This document shows positions 44,840-53,892 of a DNA stretch of 64,000 bases, piece by piece (position 1 is the stretch's first letter; each line of letters begins with the position of its first letter). The notes below the pieces were generated by a model. That model saw only the letters and a list, made by a program, of their open reading frames with translations. It did no database searches and was not told the origin of the DNA. The stretch spans positions 62,001-126,000 of the forward strand of contig JAHZJB010000126.1 of the NCBI GenBank assembly GCA_022601135.1, read 5' to 3'. The translations under genes were made by a program, and so were the position numbers. This stretch comes from Actinomycetes bacterium. Its GTDB lineage: Bacteria; Actinomycetota; Actinomycetes; Mycobacteriales; Mycobacteriaceae.

Positions 44840-46693
44840 ATGACTGAACCGTTGGGGTTGTCCGTCGGGATGACCAACCTGGTGGCGGCTCGCGTGGGCC
44901 GCCCGCCGGTGCTACGGCGATCGATCCTCACTCTCCACCCCGACCGGCCGCCCGAGGTCGGCGAACCCCGGGAGGGCCCCGGTGTCGTCCTGAGCGGCTT
45001 CGTCGGACGCACCGGCGATCCGGTTCCGTTGGTGGCGGCCGACAGCTCGGTCCACCGCGGCGAGCAGGTGCTGGCCATGGCCCTGGACGCGATGGCACGG
45101 TTGGTCGACGGCGGCTCGCCCGTCGCCATTGCCGTGCCAGCGCACTGGGGACCGGGCGCGGTAGGCGCGCTGCGCGGCGCGCTACGCCGCATCACGAGCC
45201 TGGCACCCAACGGCGTGCCTGCTGCACTGATCCCGGATTCCGCAGCTGCGCTGGCAGCGCTGCAGGCCGCGCCGGGACTGCCCAATCGGGGTGTTGTCGC
45301 GCTCATCGACCTCGGCGGCAGCGGGTCCAGCATCACCCTGGCCGATGCGGACGCCAACCTTGACGCGGTCGGCGACACCGTGCGCTATACGGAGTTCTCG
45401 GGGGACGGTATCGACCAGGCGATGCTCGACCACGTGCTCGCCGGGACCGCCGAGCTGAATACGGCCGACACCGCCGACACCAGGGCGAACGGAGCACTGA
45501 CCCGGCTGCGTGACGAGTGCCGCGCGGCCAAGGAGCGCCTCTCCGCGGAGACCGTCACGGTGGTGCCCGCCGAGCTTCCGGGGTCTCGCTCCGAGGTCCG
45601 GGTGACCCGACCGGAGCTCGAACAGCTGATCTCCGAGCCCCTCGCAGGCTTGTTGACCGCGGTCGAAGACACGCTGCGGCGAAACGGGGTTGCGCTGGAC
45701 AACGTTTCTGCGGTGGCCACCGTCGGAGGCGGTGCGGCCATCCCGTTGGTGACACAACGCTTGACCGAGCGGTTGCGCGCGCCCGTGGTCACCACACCGC
45801 AGTCAGCGCTCAATGTGGCCGCCGGCGCGGCGTTGGTCGCCAACCGGAGCCTGGAGACCGATGCGCCGACCGGAATGGCTCCCACCGGTGAAGCACCGAC
45901 CGCCATGGGATCGGCGGCCTGGGCAGCGGGTGTGGCGGGGCTGGCGGCCAGCGAATCCGCCGCAGACGGGGCCGCGTCGGCGACGTTCCGGGCGCTGGCC
46001 TGGTCGCAGGACGACGCCTCGGCCGGGGATCCGCTGCCCTACACCGGCGACGACTACACCTCGTCGGCCGGCTACGCCGATCAACGGGCGACCGACGCCG
46101 GGCCGCCGGCGGCATACACCCCCCCGGGCGGTGAACCCCCGGGGTACTCGGACCAACTCGGCGGCGAGCCAGCCCTGGTGCCCTGGTACAAACGCCCGCC
46201 GGTGCTGTTCGGGGCAGCGGCCGCGGCCGCGCTCCTCGCGTTGGGCGGACTGGCAGTGACCTTGACAAGTTCGGTCGGTGACTCGACGACGGTTACCGAG
46301 ACCACTACACCAGCTCCGGGCGAGGCCACCTCGCAGGAGTTACCCCCGCCGGTCACGACGGTCACTGTCGGACCCGACGGGGTGGCAACCACCACGGTGA
46401 GCCAGCCACCACCTCCCCCACCCTCGTCTACGACGACGACACCGAGCACAACGGCGACCACCACGACACCCTCGACCACGACCACCACGACCACCACGAC
46501 CGCGCCGACAACAACGACCACCACGACCGCGCCGACAACAACGATGCCGACAACCACTCGTACGACGACGCAGCCAACAACACAGCCGCCCACGACGCGC
46601 ATACAGCCGACGACCACTGCTGCACCGGAACCCACCACGGCTGCTCCGCCGGACCCGATCACGACGACCGTGATCCCCGATGAGGGCGCGTGA
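44840..46693 (+). CDS. Hsp70-like ATPase domain anchored in the membrane with Thr/Pro-rich exterior, Rv0312-like
   Basis: Protein of 617 aa from ATG 44840, with AGGAGA upstream. Residues 1-345 follow an actin/Hsp70 plan: GLSVGMTNLVAARVGRPPV, AIAVPAHWGPGAVGALR, VVALIDLGGSGSSITLADAD (degenerate phosphate-2 loop), AKERLSAETVTVVPAELPG and VATVGGGAAIPLVTQRL (adenosine motif). A cytosolic linker leads to one membrane helix at about 451-475, then some 140 residues of Thr/Pro low complexity. It resembles Rv0312 as I remember it (Pro/Thr-rich, about 620 aa). Chaperone activity is unproven; the loop GLSVGMTN differs from GIDLGTTN. Confidence 0.8.
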   Translation: MTEPLGLSVGMTNLVAARVGRPPVLRRSILTLHPDRPPEVGEPREGPGVVLSGFVGRTGDPVPLVAADSSVHRGEQVLAMALDAMARLVDGGSPVAIAVPAHWGPGAVGALRGALRRITSLAPNGVPAALIPDSAAALAALQAAPGLPNRGVVALIDLGGSGSSITLADADANLDAVGDTVRYTEFSGDGIDQAMLDHVLAGTAELNTADTADTRANGALTRLRDECRAAKERLSAETVTVVPAELPGSRSEVRVTRPELEQLISEPLAGLLTAVEDTLRRNGVALDNVSAVATVGGGAAIPLVTQRLTERLRAPVVTTPQSALNVAAGAALVANRSLETDAPTGMAPTGEAPTAMGSAAWAAGVAGLAASESAADGAASATFRALAWSQDDASAGDPLPYTGDDYTSSAGYADQRATDAGPPAAYTPPGGEPPGYSDQLGGEPALVPWYKRPPVLFGAAAAAALLALGGLAVTLTSSVGDSTTVTETTTPAPGEATSQELPPPVTTVTVGPDGVATTTVSQPPPPPPSSTTTTPSTTATTTTPSTTTTTTTTTAPTTTTTTTAPTTTMPTTTRTTTQPTTQPPTTRIQPTTTAAPEPTTAAPPDPITTTVIPDEGA

Positions 46694-46786
46694 CCTGCAA
46701 CAACGACGGGGCCGTTAGCGGACCGGGCACAAAGCTCCGGTGAGATCTGTGATCTCGTTGGAGGTGGGTCCGGCGGCCAGCGCGTT

Positions 46787-48115
46787 CTATCTTGCGCCGA
46801 ACGAAGACGACTGCGCGGCATTAGCGAAGTCGGTCCGAGAGAGCCGGTATTCGAAGTTCCGAAAAACGCTCCACCCGATGATGGTGCCGAATGCGATGGA
46901 TACCAGCGCAGCGCCGGTTGCGCCGAGGCTCGCCAGGCCGATGTTGCCACCGGTCGCCGCCTGAGTAACGGACTCGAAGCTCAATGCACCTGGAACCAGA
47001 GACCAGAAGGCGGCGAGCAACATCACGATGGGTGGCGGTGCAGTCTTGATCCGAGTCGCCAGCAAGGCAAGCGGCACGGAGAGAAAGGCCCCGAAGAAAC
47101 CCGAATAGGCGGGGCCGACGAATTCGCTGGCGACAGCCTGTCCGCCCAAGGCGACCCCGATGGCGATGATCAGCCAGATCAGAGAACCCCGCGGCGCGGA
47201 CAGGTAGACGTAGAGGCCGAGGCCGACGGCAACGACCCCCAGCCCCAGTGCCCAGGAACCCATCTGGCTTGCCGGCGCCTGCTGCCACACTCGACCGGCG
47301 AGGTGCGTTCCCAGTGCTACGCCGAATACCAGCAGTGCCAACTGGGTGAGCCCGTAGACCAGTCTGCTGGTTCCGGCGACGATGTGGGAACTCGCCAGTT
47401 CGATCGCACCGATCGTCAGCGACAGTCCGGGCAGCATTGCCACCAGGGCCGGTGTTATGACCCGCAGCAGTCCATCGTCGGCAACACCGGCGACGAACCA
47501 GGTAGCCAGAAGTGTGACGGTCAAGGCCGACACCGCAGGCAGTACCGGTTTGAGTGCAGGCAGTGGACGTCCGAGCTGAACAATCATCCCGACGACCAGT
47601 CCGAGAAAAAGGTGGCCGGGAAGCGACGACCAGGTGGGATTGATAACCAGTCCGAACCCCACCGTTGTCAGGGCGTATCCGAGGGTGGTGGTCACCGCTC
47701 CGAATCGTGGTCTTTGGCTACGGACGCGTCGGATCGCGGTGATGGCGTCGCCTGCGGTGATCGCCCCTGCGGCGGCAAGGGTTGCGATTTCATCGACGTG
47801 TCCCGCCAGGTCGAGTTGCAGTGTGGAGGTGGTCGTCGCATCAATCTCCGATGCGCTATTCCCTACCTGAATCAACAAGACCGTGGGCAACGCGACAACG
47901 CGAGCCGGCTCGTCGGTGAACCGGGCGGCGATCTGCGCCAGCCGCGACTGGACCAATTGGACGGGTTGGTTCACCTCCATCAGGGCGACACCGATCTCCC
48001 GGAGCATCGTCGCCACCTCGACGGGATCGCTGGCGCTGGTGTCTATCGGCCGGGGGGGAATCTTGTGGATGGACCTGATGATGCTGCCGATGCGCGCGCT
48101 AACCCACTTGGCCAT
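46787..48115 (-). CDS. Threonine/serine exporter family protein (ThrE)
   Basis: Protein of 442 aa from ATG 48115. N-terminal half: soluble ThrE domain (VATMLREIGVALMEVNQPV, STLQLDLAGHVDEIATLAAAG). C-terminal half: about ten hydrophobic segments of the ThrE/DUF3815 type (ITPALVAMLPGLSLTIGAIELASSHIVAG). Exports threonine or serine by proton exchange in Corynebacterium; substrate here is inferred. Convergent with the Hsp70-like gene; the 93-base gap has a small palindrome GAGATC-TGT-GATCTC at 46742-46756 that could help end transcription. Confidence 0.87.
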   Translation of the reverse strand: MAKWVSARIGSIIRSIHKIPPRPIDTSASDPVEVATMLREIGVALMEVNQPVQLVQSRLAQIAARFTDEPARVVALPTVLLIQVGNSASEIDATTTSTLQLDLAGHVDEIATLAAAGAITAGDAITAIRRVRSQRPRFGAVTTTLGYALTTVGFGLVINPTWSSLPGHLFLGLVVGMIVQLGRPLPALKPVLPAVSALTVTLLATWFVAGVADDGLLRVITPALVAMLPGLSLTIGAIELASSHIVAGTSRLVYGLTQLALLVFGVALGTHLAGRVWQQAPASQMGSWALGLGVVAVGLGLYVYLSAPRGSLIWLIIAIGVALGGQAVASEFVGPAYSGFFGAFLSVPLALLATRIKTAPPPIVMLLAAFWSLVPGALSFESVTQAATGGNIGLASLGATGAALVSIAFGTIIGWSVFRNFEYRLSRTDFANAAQSSSFGAR

Positions 48116-48150
48116 AGCAGCATCCTGACGAATAACGGCGCTGTGCGGAA

Positions 48151-49408
48151 CTAGAGCGACGAGGTTTCCGCCGGCTCGGCGACGGCTATCGGCTCGCCGG
48201 CCCGGATGACGAACCGGAGATGCTGTTCGGGTGCGGTGAGGACGGTGATGTCCTCCAGTGGGTTTCCGTCGAGAATCAAGACGTCGGCCGCAGACCCCGC
48301 AGCCAGGGTGCCGATGACCCCGTCCAGTTGAAGCAGGCGCGCGGCGGTGGACGTAGCGGCCCGGATGATGTCGATCGGCGCCTGAACCTCGGCGCGCAAC
48401 CTGAACTCATCGAGCTGCGCGGACTGCAGTGGACCCAGCAGGTCGCTGCCGTAAACCAGGTTCACTCCGGCCTTGTGCGCCTTCTCCAGCGCGGCCAGTC
48501 CGGCGTCTCGGACCTCGGAGTTCTTCTGCAGTGAGCGAGCGGGGATACCGGTCTGCTTGCCGAATTTGTCCATCTGGTCGTAGGTGACCAGGGTCGGCAC
48601 CAGGAATGCGTCGTTGTCCAGCAGCAGCGTGATGGTCTCGTCGTCAAGCAGGTTGCCGTGCTCCACGCACCGCACCCCGGCGCGCAGGGCCCGGTTGACT
48701 CCGCGCGGATGGTAGGCGTGCACCGTCACGTAGCGGTTGTGGTTGTCGGCCTCGGCAACCGCGGTGCGCATCTCCTCGTCGCTGTATTGAACTTCGGAGA
48801 CGTCATCGAGGGGAGAGGCCACACCGCCCGAAAGCAGCATCTTCAGGTGTGCGGCCCCGTTGCGGAACTCGTCGCGCGCGGCCTGGCGGACGGCCTCGAC
48901 CCCGTCGGCGACACGGGCGAAGGCCGGGCGGGCCTGACAGCAAGGAAGCCGCTCGTCGCCCGCGGGCCCGCAGATCGCCGTGCCCGCCGGTCTGAGACAG
49001 TGCCTTGCCCCCGAACACCAGACGGGGGCCCACCGCCAGACCCTCGTCGAGCGCCCGGGCCATCCCCCAGTCCGCTCCCCCGACGTCGCGGACCGTGGTG
49101 AAACCGCGCCGCAGCATCCGACCGGCCTCGGCCAGCGCGCGCACCGTCGTGTAGCCCGCGGTCCAGGACGCGGCATCGACCAAGTCGAACGTCGTCAAGA
49201 TGAGGTGCACGTGGGCATCCACCAGACCCGGCATCACGGTGGCCCCCGCCGCCTCGATCACCCGTGCGCCGGAGGCTGGAGTGGGTGGGCTTCCGGTCCC
49301 CGAATCGGCGATCAGCCGACCGGAGATCTCCATCCAGGACCTATCGCTCAAAGTCCCCGACACCGGATCGAGCAAGTGGGCATCGCGAATCAACACCGTC
49401 TCAGTCAT
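48151..49408 (-). pseudogene. Amidohydrolase family protein, split by a frameshift
   Basis: From ATG 49408: MTETVLIRDAHLLDPVSG, metal motif GLVDAHVHL and TVRDVGGADWGMARALDEG, to SQTGGHGDLR, then frame is lost in the GC-rich run 48957-48970. The next minus frame resumes with GDERLPCCQARPAFARVADG and carries LKMLLSGGVASP, VTVHAYHPRGV (metal His), VYGSDLLGPLQ (metal Asp) and the usual GTLAAGSAADVLILDGNPLEDI end, to 48151. One base added or two lost would explain it. Whole, it would be about 418 aa, typical of imidazolonepropionase-like/prolidase-type amidohydrolases. Error or mutation cannot be told apart here. Confidence 0.85.
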
Positions 49409-49587
49409 CTGCAGCCATCCAATCGGTTGTCGACAGATCCTCAGCCTGGCAGACCGCAGCGAGGTTAGTCCACGGAACCACCATCTCGCGGGCAGCGGAA
49501 CCGACGTGTTGCGGAAAGCCTGGTTAGGTCAGCCTTGGTGGCGCTGTTTCGCTGCGAGATGCAACTATGAGCAGGCACCCAGCCAAA

Positions 49588-49628
49588 GTTACTAGCCGGT
49601 AACAAACCTTAAGTTACCCGCAAGTAAC
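49588..49628. promoter_or_regulatory. Two copies of a 16-bp operator in the etfD promoter
   Basis: 49613-49628 reads GTTACCCGCAAGTAAC; the reverse strand of 49588-49603 reads GTTACCGGCTAGTAAC. Both are GTTAC-N6-GTAAC palindromes, agree at 14 of 16 bases, and are centred 25 bases apart in opposite orientation. The second ends 20 bases before the start codon, so binding would block transcription or translation. Typical of a TetR-type dimer pair. Confidence 0.8.
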
Positions 49629-49648
49629 CTCACTTCCGGAGGTTGCGC

Positions 49649-52432
49649 GTGGAAACGCAGATGCTGATAAGGCTCGTCGTCGGGGCACTGATGATCGCCG
49701 TCGTCGGTGTGTTCGCCGCCAAGCGAGTGCTGTGGCTGACGAAGCTGATCCGGTCCGGGCAGCCGATGAGTGAGTCCAACAACCGCAAAGACCACATGCG
49801 GAAGCGCATCACCACACAGGTCGAAGAGGTCTTCGGGCAGACCCGGATGTTGCGCTGGTCGATTCCCGGCATCGCCCACTTCTTCACCATGTGGGGATTC
49901 TTCATCCTGGCCTCGGTATACCTGGAAGCCTTTGGCCTGCTCGTCGTACGCGATTTTCACATTCCGTTCATCGGCAAGTGGGACGCGCTCGGGTTCCTGC
50001 AGGACTTCTTCGCTGTCGCTGTGCTGCTCGGCATCATCACCTTCGCCATCATCCGACTGCGTAGCGAGCCCAAACAACACGGCCGCAGCTCCCGCTTCTA
50101 TGGCTCACACACCGGCGGCGCCTGGCTGATCCTGTTCATGATCTTCAACGTCATCTGGACCTACGCCCTGGTCCGCGGCGCTGCGGTCAACAACGGCACC
50201 CTCCCCTACGGCAACGGCGCGTTCTTCTCGCAGCTGATGGGCGCCATCATGCACCCGCTGGGCCATGCCGCCAACGAGTGGATCGAGACGTTGGCGCTGC
50301 TCGCGCACATCGCGATCATGCTGGTCTTCCTGCTGATCGTGCTGCACTCCAAACACCTGCATATCGGGCTGGCGCCGCTCAACATCACGTTCAAGCGGCT
50401 ACCCGACGGCCTGGGCCCGCTGCTACCGGTGGAGTCCAAAGGCGAGGTGGTGGACTTCGAGGATCCCGCGGAGGACGTCGTGCTGGGCCGCGGCAAGATC
50501 GAGGATTTCACCTGGAAGGGCTACCTGGACTTCACCACGTGCACCGAATGCGGCCGCTGCCAGTCGCAGTGCCCCGCCTGGAACACCGGGAAGCCGCTGT
50601 CGCCCAAGCTGGTAATCATGGACCTGCGTGACCACATGTTCGCCAGGGCGCCGTACTTCCTGGACGGCAAGGAGGCCCCCAGCGAGGCCTCAGTGGCCAA
50701 GGAGCTCGAGTCCACCGAGGGCGGTTTCATCGAGACCAAGCACGACGACGAGCACCACGTACCGGAGTCGGGTTTCGAGCGCTTTCCCGCCGACTCCCCG
50801 ATACAGGCGACCCGCCCGATGGTCGGCACCCTCGAACAGGGTGGCGTCATCGACCCCGACGTGCTGTGGTCATGCACAACCTGCGGCGCATGTGTCGAGC
50901 AATGCCCGGTGGACATCGAACACATCGACCACATCGTCGACATGCGCCGGTATCAGGTGATGATGGAGTCGGAGTTCCCCGCCGAACTCGGCGGGCTGTT
51001 CAAGAACCTGGAGAACAAGGGAAACCCGTGGGGCCAGAACTCCAAGGACCGCACCAACTGGATCGACGAGGTCGATTTCGACGTCCCGGTGTACGGCAAG
51101 GACGTCGAGTCATTCGAGGGCTTCGAGTACCTGTTCTGGGTGGGTTGCGCCGGGGCCTACGAGGACCGGGCCAAGAACACCACCAAGGCGGTTGCCGAAC
51201 TGCTGTCGGCAGCCGGCGTGAAGTATCTCGTTCTGGGCGAAGGTGAGACCTGCAACGGTGACTCGGCGCGCCGCTCCGGCAACGAATTCTTGTTCCAGCA
51301 ACTGGCCGCGCAGAACGTGGAGACGCTCAACGAGATGTTCGAAGGAACCGAGCGGGTGGACCGCAAGGTCGTCGTCACCTGCCCGCACTGCTTCAACACC
51401 CTCGGCCGCGAGTACCCCCAGCTCGGCGGCAACTACACCGTGTTACACCACACCCAGTTACTCAACCGGCTCATCCGGGACAAGAAGCTGGTACCGGTCA
51501 AGTCGGTCGGCTCCAACGGGCAGGGGTCCAACGGACAGAGTGCCGACATCACCTATCACGACCCGTGCTACCTGGGTCGGCACAACAAAGTCTATGACGC
51601 CCCCCGCGAGTTGATCGGAGCCTCGGGCGCGGCGCTCACCGAGATGCCGCGACATGCTGACCGCGGGCTGTGCTGCGGCGCCGGCGGTGCGCGGATGTGG
51701 ATGGAAGAGCACATCGGCAAGCGCGTCAACAACGAACGCGTAGAGGAGGCGCTCGACACCGGCGCCTCCAAGATCGCCACCGGGTGCCCGTTCTGTCGAG
51801 TGATGATCACCGACGGTGTCGACGACGTCTCGACAGCCAGAGAAGTCGAGAAAGCCGAGGTTCTCGACGTGGCCCAGTTGCTGCTCGGCTCGTTGGACAA
51901 GAGCACCTTCGCGCTACCCGAGAAGGGCACCGCCGCAAAGGAAGCCGAGAAACGCGCCCCGCGTGCCCGCGCTGAGACAACTACCGCGATCAAACCTGCG
52001 GACGCAGGCGCGCCCGCGGCGACGGCACAATCGGAGACCGCCACGCTCTCCGAAGCCCCGCCGGCCGCTCCGGTCAAGGGTCTCGGCATCGCCGGCGGCG
52101 CAAAGCGCCCCGGAGCCAAGAAGACCGGCGTTACGAAGTCCGAGGCCCCGGCGGCCCCGGCGGCCCCGGCGCCGGCTGAGACCGAATCTGGAGCGACCAG
52201 CGGGGCGGCACCGGAGCCACCCGTCAAGGGGCTCGGCATCGCGGCGGGTGCGCGCCGCCCAGGGGCCAAGAAGGCCCCGGCGACACCCGACCCGGCGCCG
52301 ACCGCCGAACCTGACAGGGCCGCAGCGGAGCCCGCGCCGAGCGAAGACAGCGAGGCCGTGCCGGCCAAGGATGAGCCGCCCGTCAAGGGCCTGGGTATCG
52401 CCAGGGGGGCACGTCCGCCGGGCAAGAGGTAG
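49649..52432 (+). CDS. etfD: Membrane Fe-S oxidoreductase, EtfD-like (Rv0338c-like), electron transfer from fatty-acid oxidation
   Basis: Protein of 928 aa from GTG 49649, six bases after GGAGG; TTG 49643 is too close to it. Order: five or so N-terminal membrane helices (cytochrome b/NarI-like, with His residues), two 4Fe-4S motifs (CTECGRCQSQCPAW, CTTCGACVEQCPVD), then two heterodisulfide-reductase CCG domains (HDPCYLGRHN, GLCCGAGGARMWMEE). Related M. tuberculosis Rv0338c was proposed as the dehydrogenase that takes electrons from ETF during beta-oxidation into menaquinone. Odd: the Ala/Pro/Glu-rich C-terminal tail carries three copies of PVKGLGIA-x-GA-x-x-PG at residues 808, 858 and 911. 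Confidence 0.9.
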   Translation: METQMLIRLVVGALMIAVVGVFAAKRVLWLTKLIRSGQPMSESNNRKDHMRKRITTQVEEVFGQTRMLRWSIPGIAHFFTMWGFFILASVYLEAFGLLVVRDFHIPFIGKWDALGFLQDFFAVAVLLGIITFAIIRLRSEPKQHGRSSRFYGSHTGGAWLILFMIFNVIWTYALVRGAAVNNGTLPYGNGAFFSQLMGAIMHPLGHAANEWIETLALLAHIAIMLVFLLIVLHSKHLHIGLAPLNITFKRLPDGLGPLLPVESKGEVVDFEDPAEDVVLGRGKIEDFTWKGYLDFTTCTECGRCQSQCPAWNTGKPLSPKLVIMDLRDHMFARAPYFLDGKEAPSEASVAKELESTEGGFIETKHDDEHHVPESGFERFPADSPIQATRPMVGTLEQGGVIDPDVLWSCTTCGACVEQCPVDIEHIDHIVDMRRYQVMMESEFPAELGGLFKNLENKGNPWGQNSKDRTNWIDEVDFDVPVYGKDVESFEGFEYLFWVGCAGAYEDRAKNTTKAVAELLSAAGVKYLVLGEGETCNGDSARRSGNEFLFQQLAAQNVETLNEMFEGTERVDRKVVVTCPHCFNTLGREYPQLGGNYTVLHHTQLLNRLIRDKKLVPVKSVGSNGQGSNGQSADITYHDPCYLGRHNKVYDAPRELIGASGAALTEMPRHADRGLCCGAGGARMWMEEHIGKRVNNERVEEALDTGASKIATGCPFCRVMITDGVDDVSTAREVEKAEVLDVAQLLLGSLDKSTFALPEKGTAAKEAEKRAPRARAETTTAIKPADAGAPAATAQSETATLSEAPPAAPVKGLGIAGGAKRPGAKKTGVTKSEAPAAPAAPAPAETESGATSGAAPEPPVKGLGIAAGARRPGAKKAPATPDPAPTAEPDRAAAEPAPSEDSEAVPAKDEPPVKGLGIARGARPPGKR

Positions 52433-52489
52433 GTCACCGTCGAGCCTCAGATTCTTATTTCGCTCGACAACGATGCGACGATGTTGTTC

Positions 52490-53755
52490 ATGACCACCCA
52501 TCAGCTGCCCTGGCATTCGACCGGCCACCATGACCGGCAGCGCGTTTTCACGCAGTCGAGCAAGCTGCAGGACGTCCTTTACGAGATCCGCGGACCCGTC
52601 CATGAGCATGCGTCGCGGCTGGAGGCCGAAGGGCACCGGATTCTCAAGCTCAACATCGGCAACCCGGCGCCATTCGGCTTCGAGGCGCCCGACGTGATCA
52701 TGCGCGACATCATCGCCGCGCTGCCCTACGCCCAGGGCTATTCGGATTCCAAGGGCATCGTCAGCGCGCGCCGGGCCGTGTTCACCCGCTACGAACTGGT
52801 GGACGGGTTTCCGCGATTCGACATCGACGACGTCTTTCTCGGCAACGGCTGTTCTGAACTGATCACCATGACGCTGCAGGCCCTGCTGGACAACGGCGAC
52901 CAGGTACTGATCCCGGCTCCCGACTACCCGTTGTGGACGGCGTCGACGTCGCTGGCGGGCGGAACACCGGTGCACTATCTGTGTGACGAAACCCAAGGTT
53001 GGCAGCCCGACATCGCCGATATGGAATCCAAGATCACCGACCGCACCAAGGCGATCGTCGTGATCAATCCGAACAACCCCACCGGCGCGGTGTACTCGCG
53101 CGAAGTTCTGACCTCGATCGCCGAGTTGGCCCGCAAACACGAGCTGCTGCTGCTCGCCGACGAGATCTACGACAAGATCCTCTACGACGATGCCAAACAC
53201 ATCGCGCTGGCCAGCGTCGCCCCTGACGTGCTGTGCCTGACTTTCAATGGCCTCTCCAAGGCCTACCGGGTAGCGGGATACCGCTCCGGCTGGCTGGTCA
53301 TCACCGGCCCGAAAGAACACGCGAGCAGTTTCATCGAGGGCATCAGCCTGCTGGCCAACATGCGGTTGTGTCCGAATGTGCCTGCACAGCATGCGATTCA
53401 GGTAGCCCTGGGCGGCCACCAAAGCATCGACGACCTGGTACTGCCCGGGGGGCGGCTGCTGGAACAACGCGACGTGGCGTGGGCACAGCTCAACGAGATC
53501 CCCGGGGTGTCCTGCGTGAAACCCGAGGGCGCGCTGTACGTGTTTCCGCGGCTGGACCCAGAGGTCTATGACATCGCCGACGATGAACAGCTCGTCCTCG
53601 ACCTGCTACTGCAGGAGAAAATCCTGGTGACCCAGGGCACCGGATTCAATTGGCCGACACCGGATCACCTGCGGATCGTAACCCTGCCGTGGGCCCGCGA
53701 TCTGGCCAACGCGATTGAACGGCTGGGCAACTTCCTGGTCAGTTACCGTCAGTGA
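52490..53755 (+). CDS. aspC: Pyridoxal-phosphate aminotransferase, AspC/alanine-aminotransferase type (Rv0337c-like)
   Basis: Protein of 421 aa from ATG 52490; TTG 52481 is also in frame. Fold-type I class I/II enzyme: LNIGNPAPFGFEAPDV, PDYPLWTASTSLAGGTPV, VVINPNNPTGAVYSREVL, LADEIYDKILYDDAKH, and PLP-lysine SKAYRVAGYRSGWL, with an Arg near the end (RIVTLPW) for the substrate carboxylate. Length and sequence match Rv0337c of M. tuberculosis, sometimes named aspC but close to AlaA-type glutamate-pyruvate aminotransferases. Follows etfD after 57 bases on the same strand, as in the inverted M. tuberculosis order. Confidence 0.93.
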   Translation: MTTHQLPWHSTGHHDRQRVFTQSSKLQDVLYEIRGPVHEHASRLEAEGHRILKLNIGNPAPFGFEAPDVIMRDIIAALPYAQGYSDSKGIVSARRAVFTRYELVDGFPRFDIDDVFLGNGCSELITMTLQALLDNGDQVLIPAPDYPLWTASTSLAGGTPVHYLCDETQGWQPDIADMESKITDRTKAIVVINPNNPTGAVYSREVLTSIAELARKHELLLLADEIYDKILYDDAKHIALASVAPDVLCLTFNGLSKAYRVAGYRSGWLVITGPKEHASSFIEGISLLANMRLCPNVPAQHAIQVALGGHQSIDDLVLPGGRLLEQRDVAWAQLNEIPGVSCVKPEGALYVFPRLDPEVYDIADDEQLVLDLLLQEKILVTQGTGFNWPTPDHLRIVTLPWARDLANAIERLGNFLVSYRQ

Positions 53756-53779
53756 GTCGACGCCCCCCGACCGCCCGAA

Positions 53780-53797
53780 CGTGAAGTTGCCTTCACG
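53780..53797. repeat. 7-4-7 hairpin motif, third copy
   Basis: CGTGAAG (53780-53786), TTGC loop, CTTCACG (53791-53797): exact stem. Located 25 bases after the aspC stop, the same 3'-end setting as the two copies at 13002-13050. Confidence 0.75.
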
Positions 53798-53826
53798 CCC
53801 GGGTTCGAGCGTGTGGATATCAGCGC

Positions 53827-53862
53827 AGCGGGCACCGACGGCACAGCGGGCACCGACGGCAC
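53827..53862. repeat. 18-bp perfect tandem repeat, two copies
   Basis: AGCGGGCACCGACGGCAC occurs twice in direct contact (53827-53844 and 53845-53862), between aspC and the YibE/F gene. Non-coding. Confidence 0.85.
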
Positions 53863-53892
53863 ACCGGCAATAGGTGCCCATAGGGTGTCTGG

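Noticed and set aside
49523..49541. Sequence TTAGGTCAGCCTTGG resembling an IdeR iron box
   Set aside because: Only one half agrees with the consensus; the second half does not match, and nearby genes are not iron genes.
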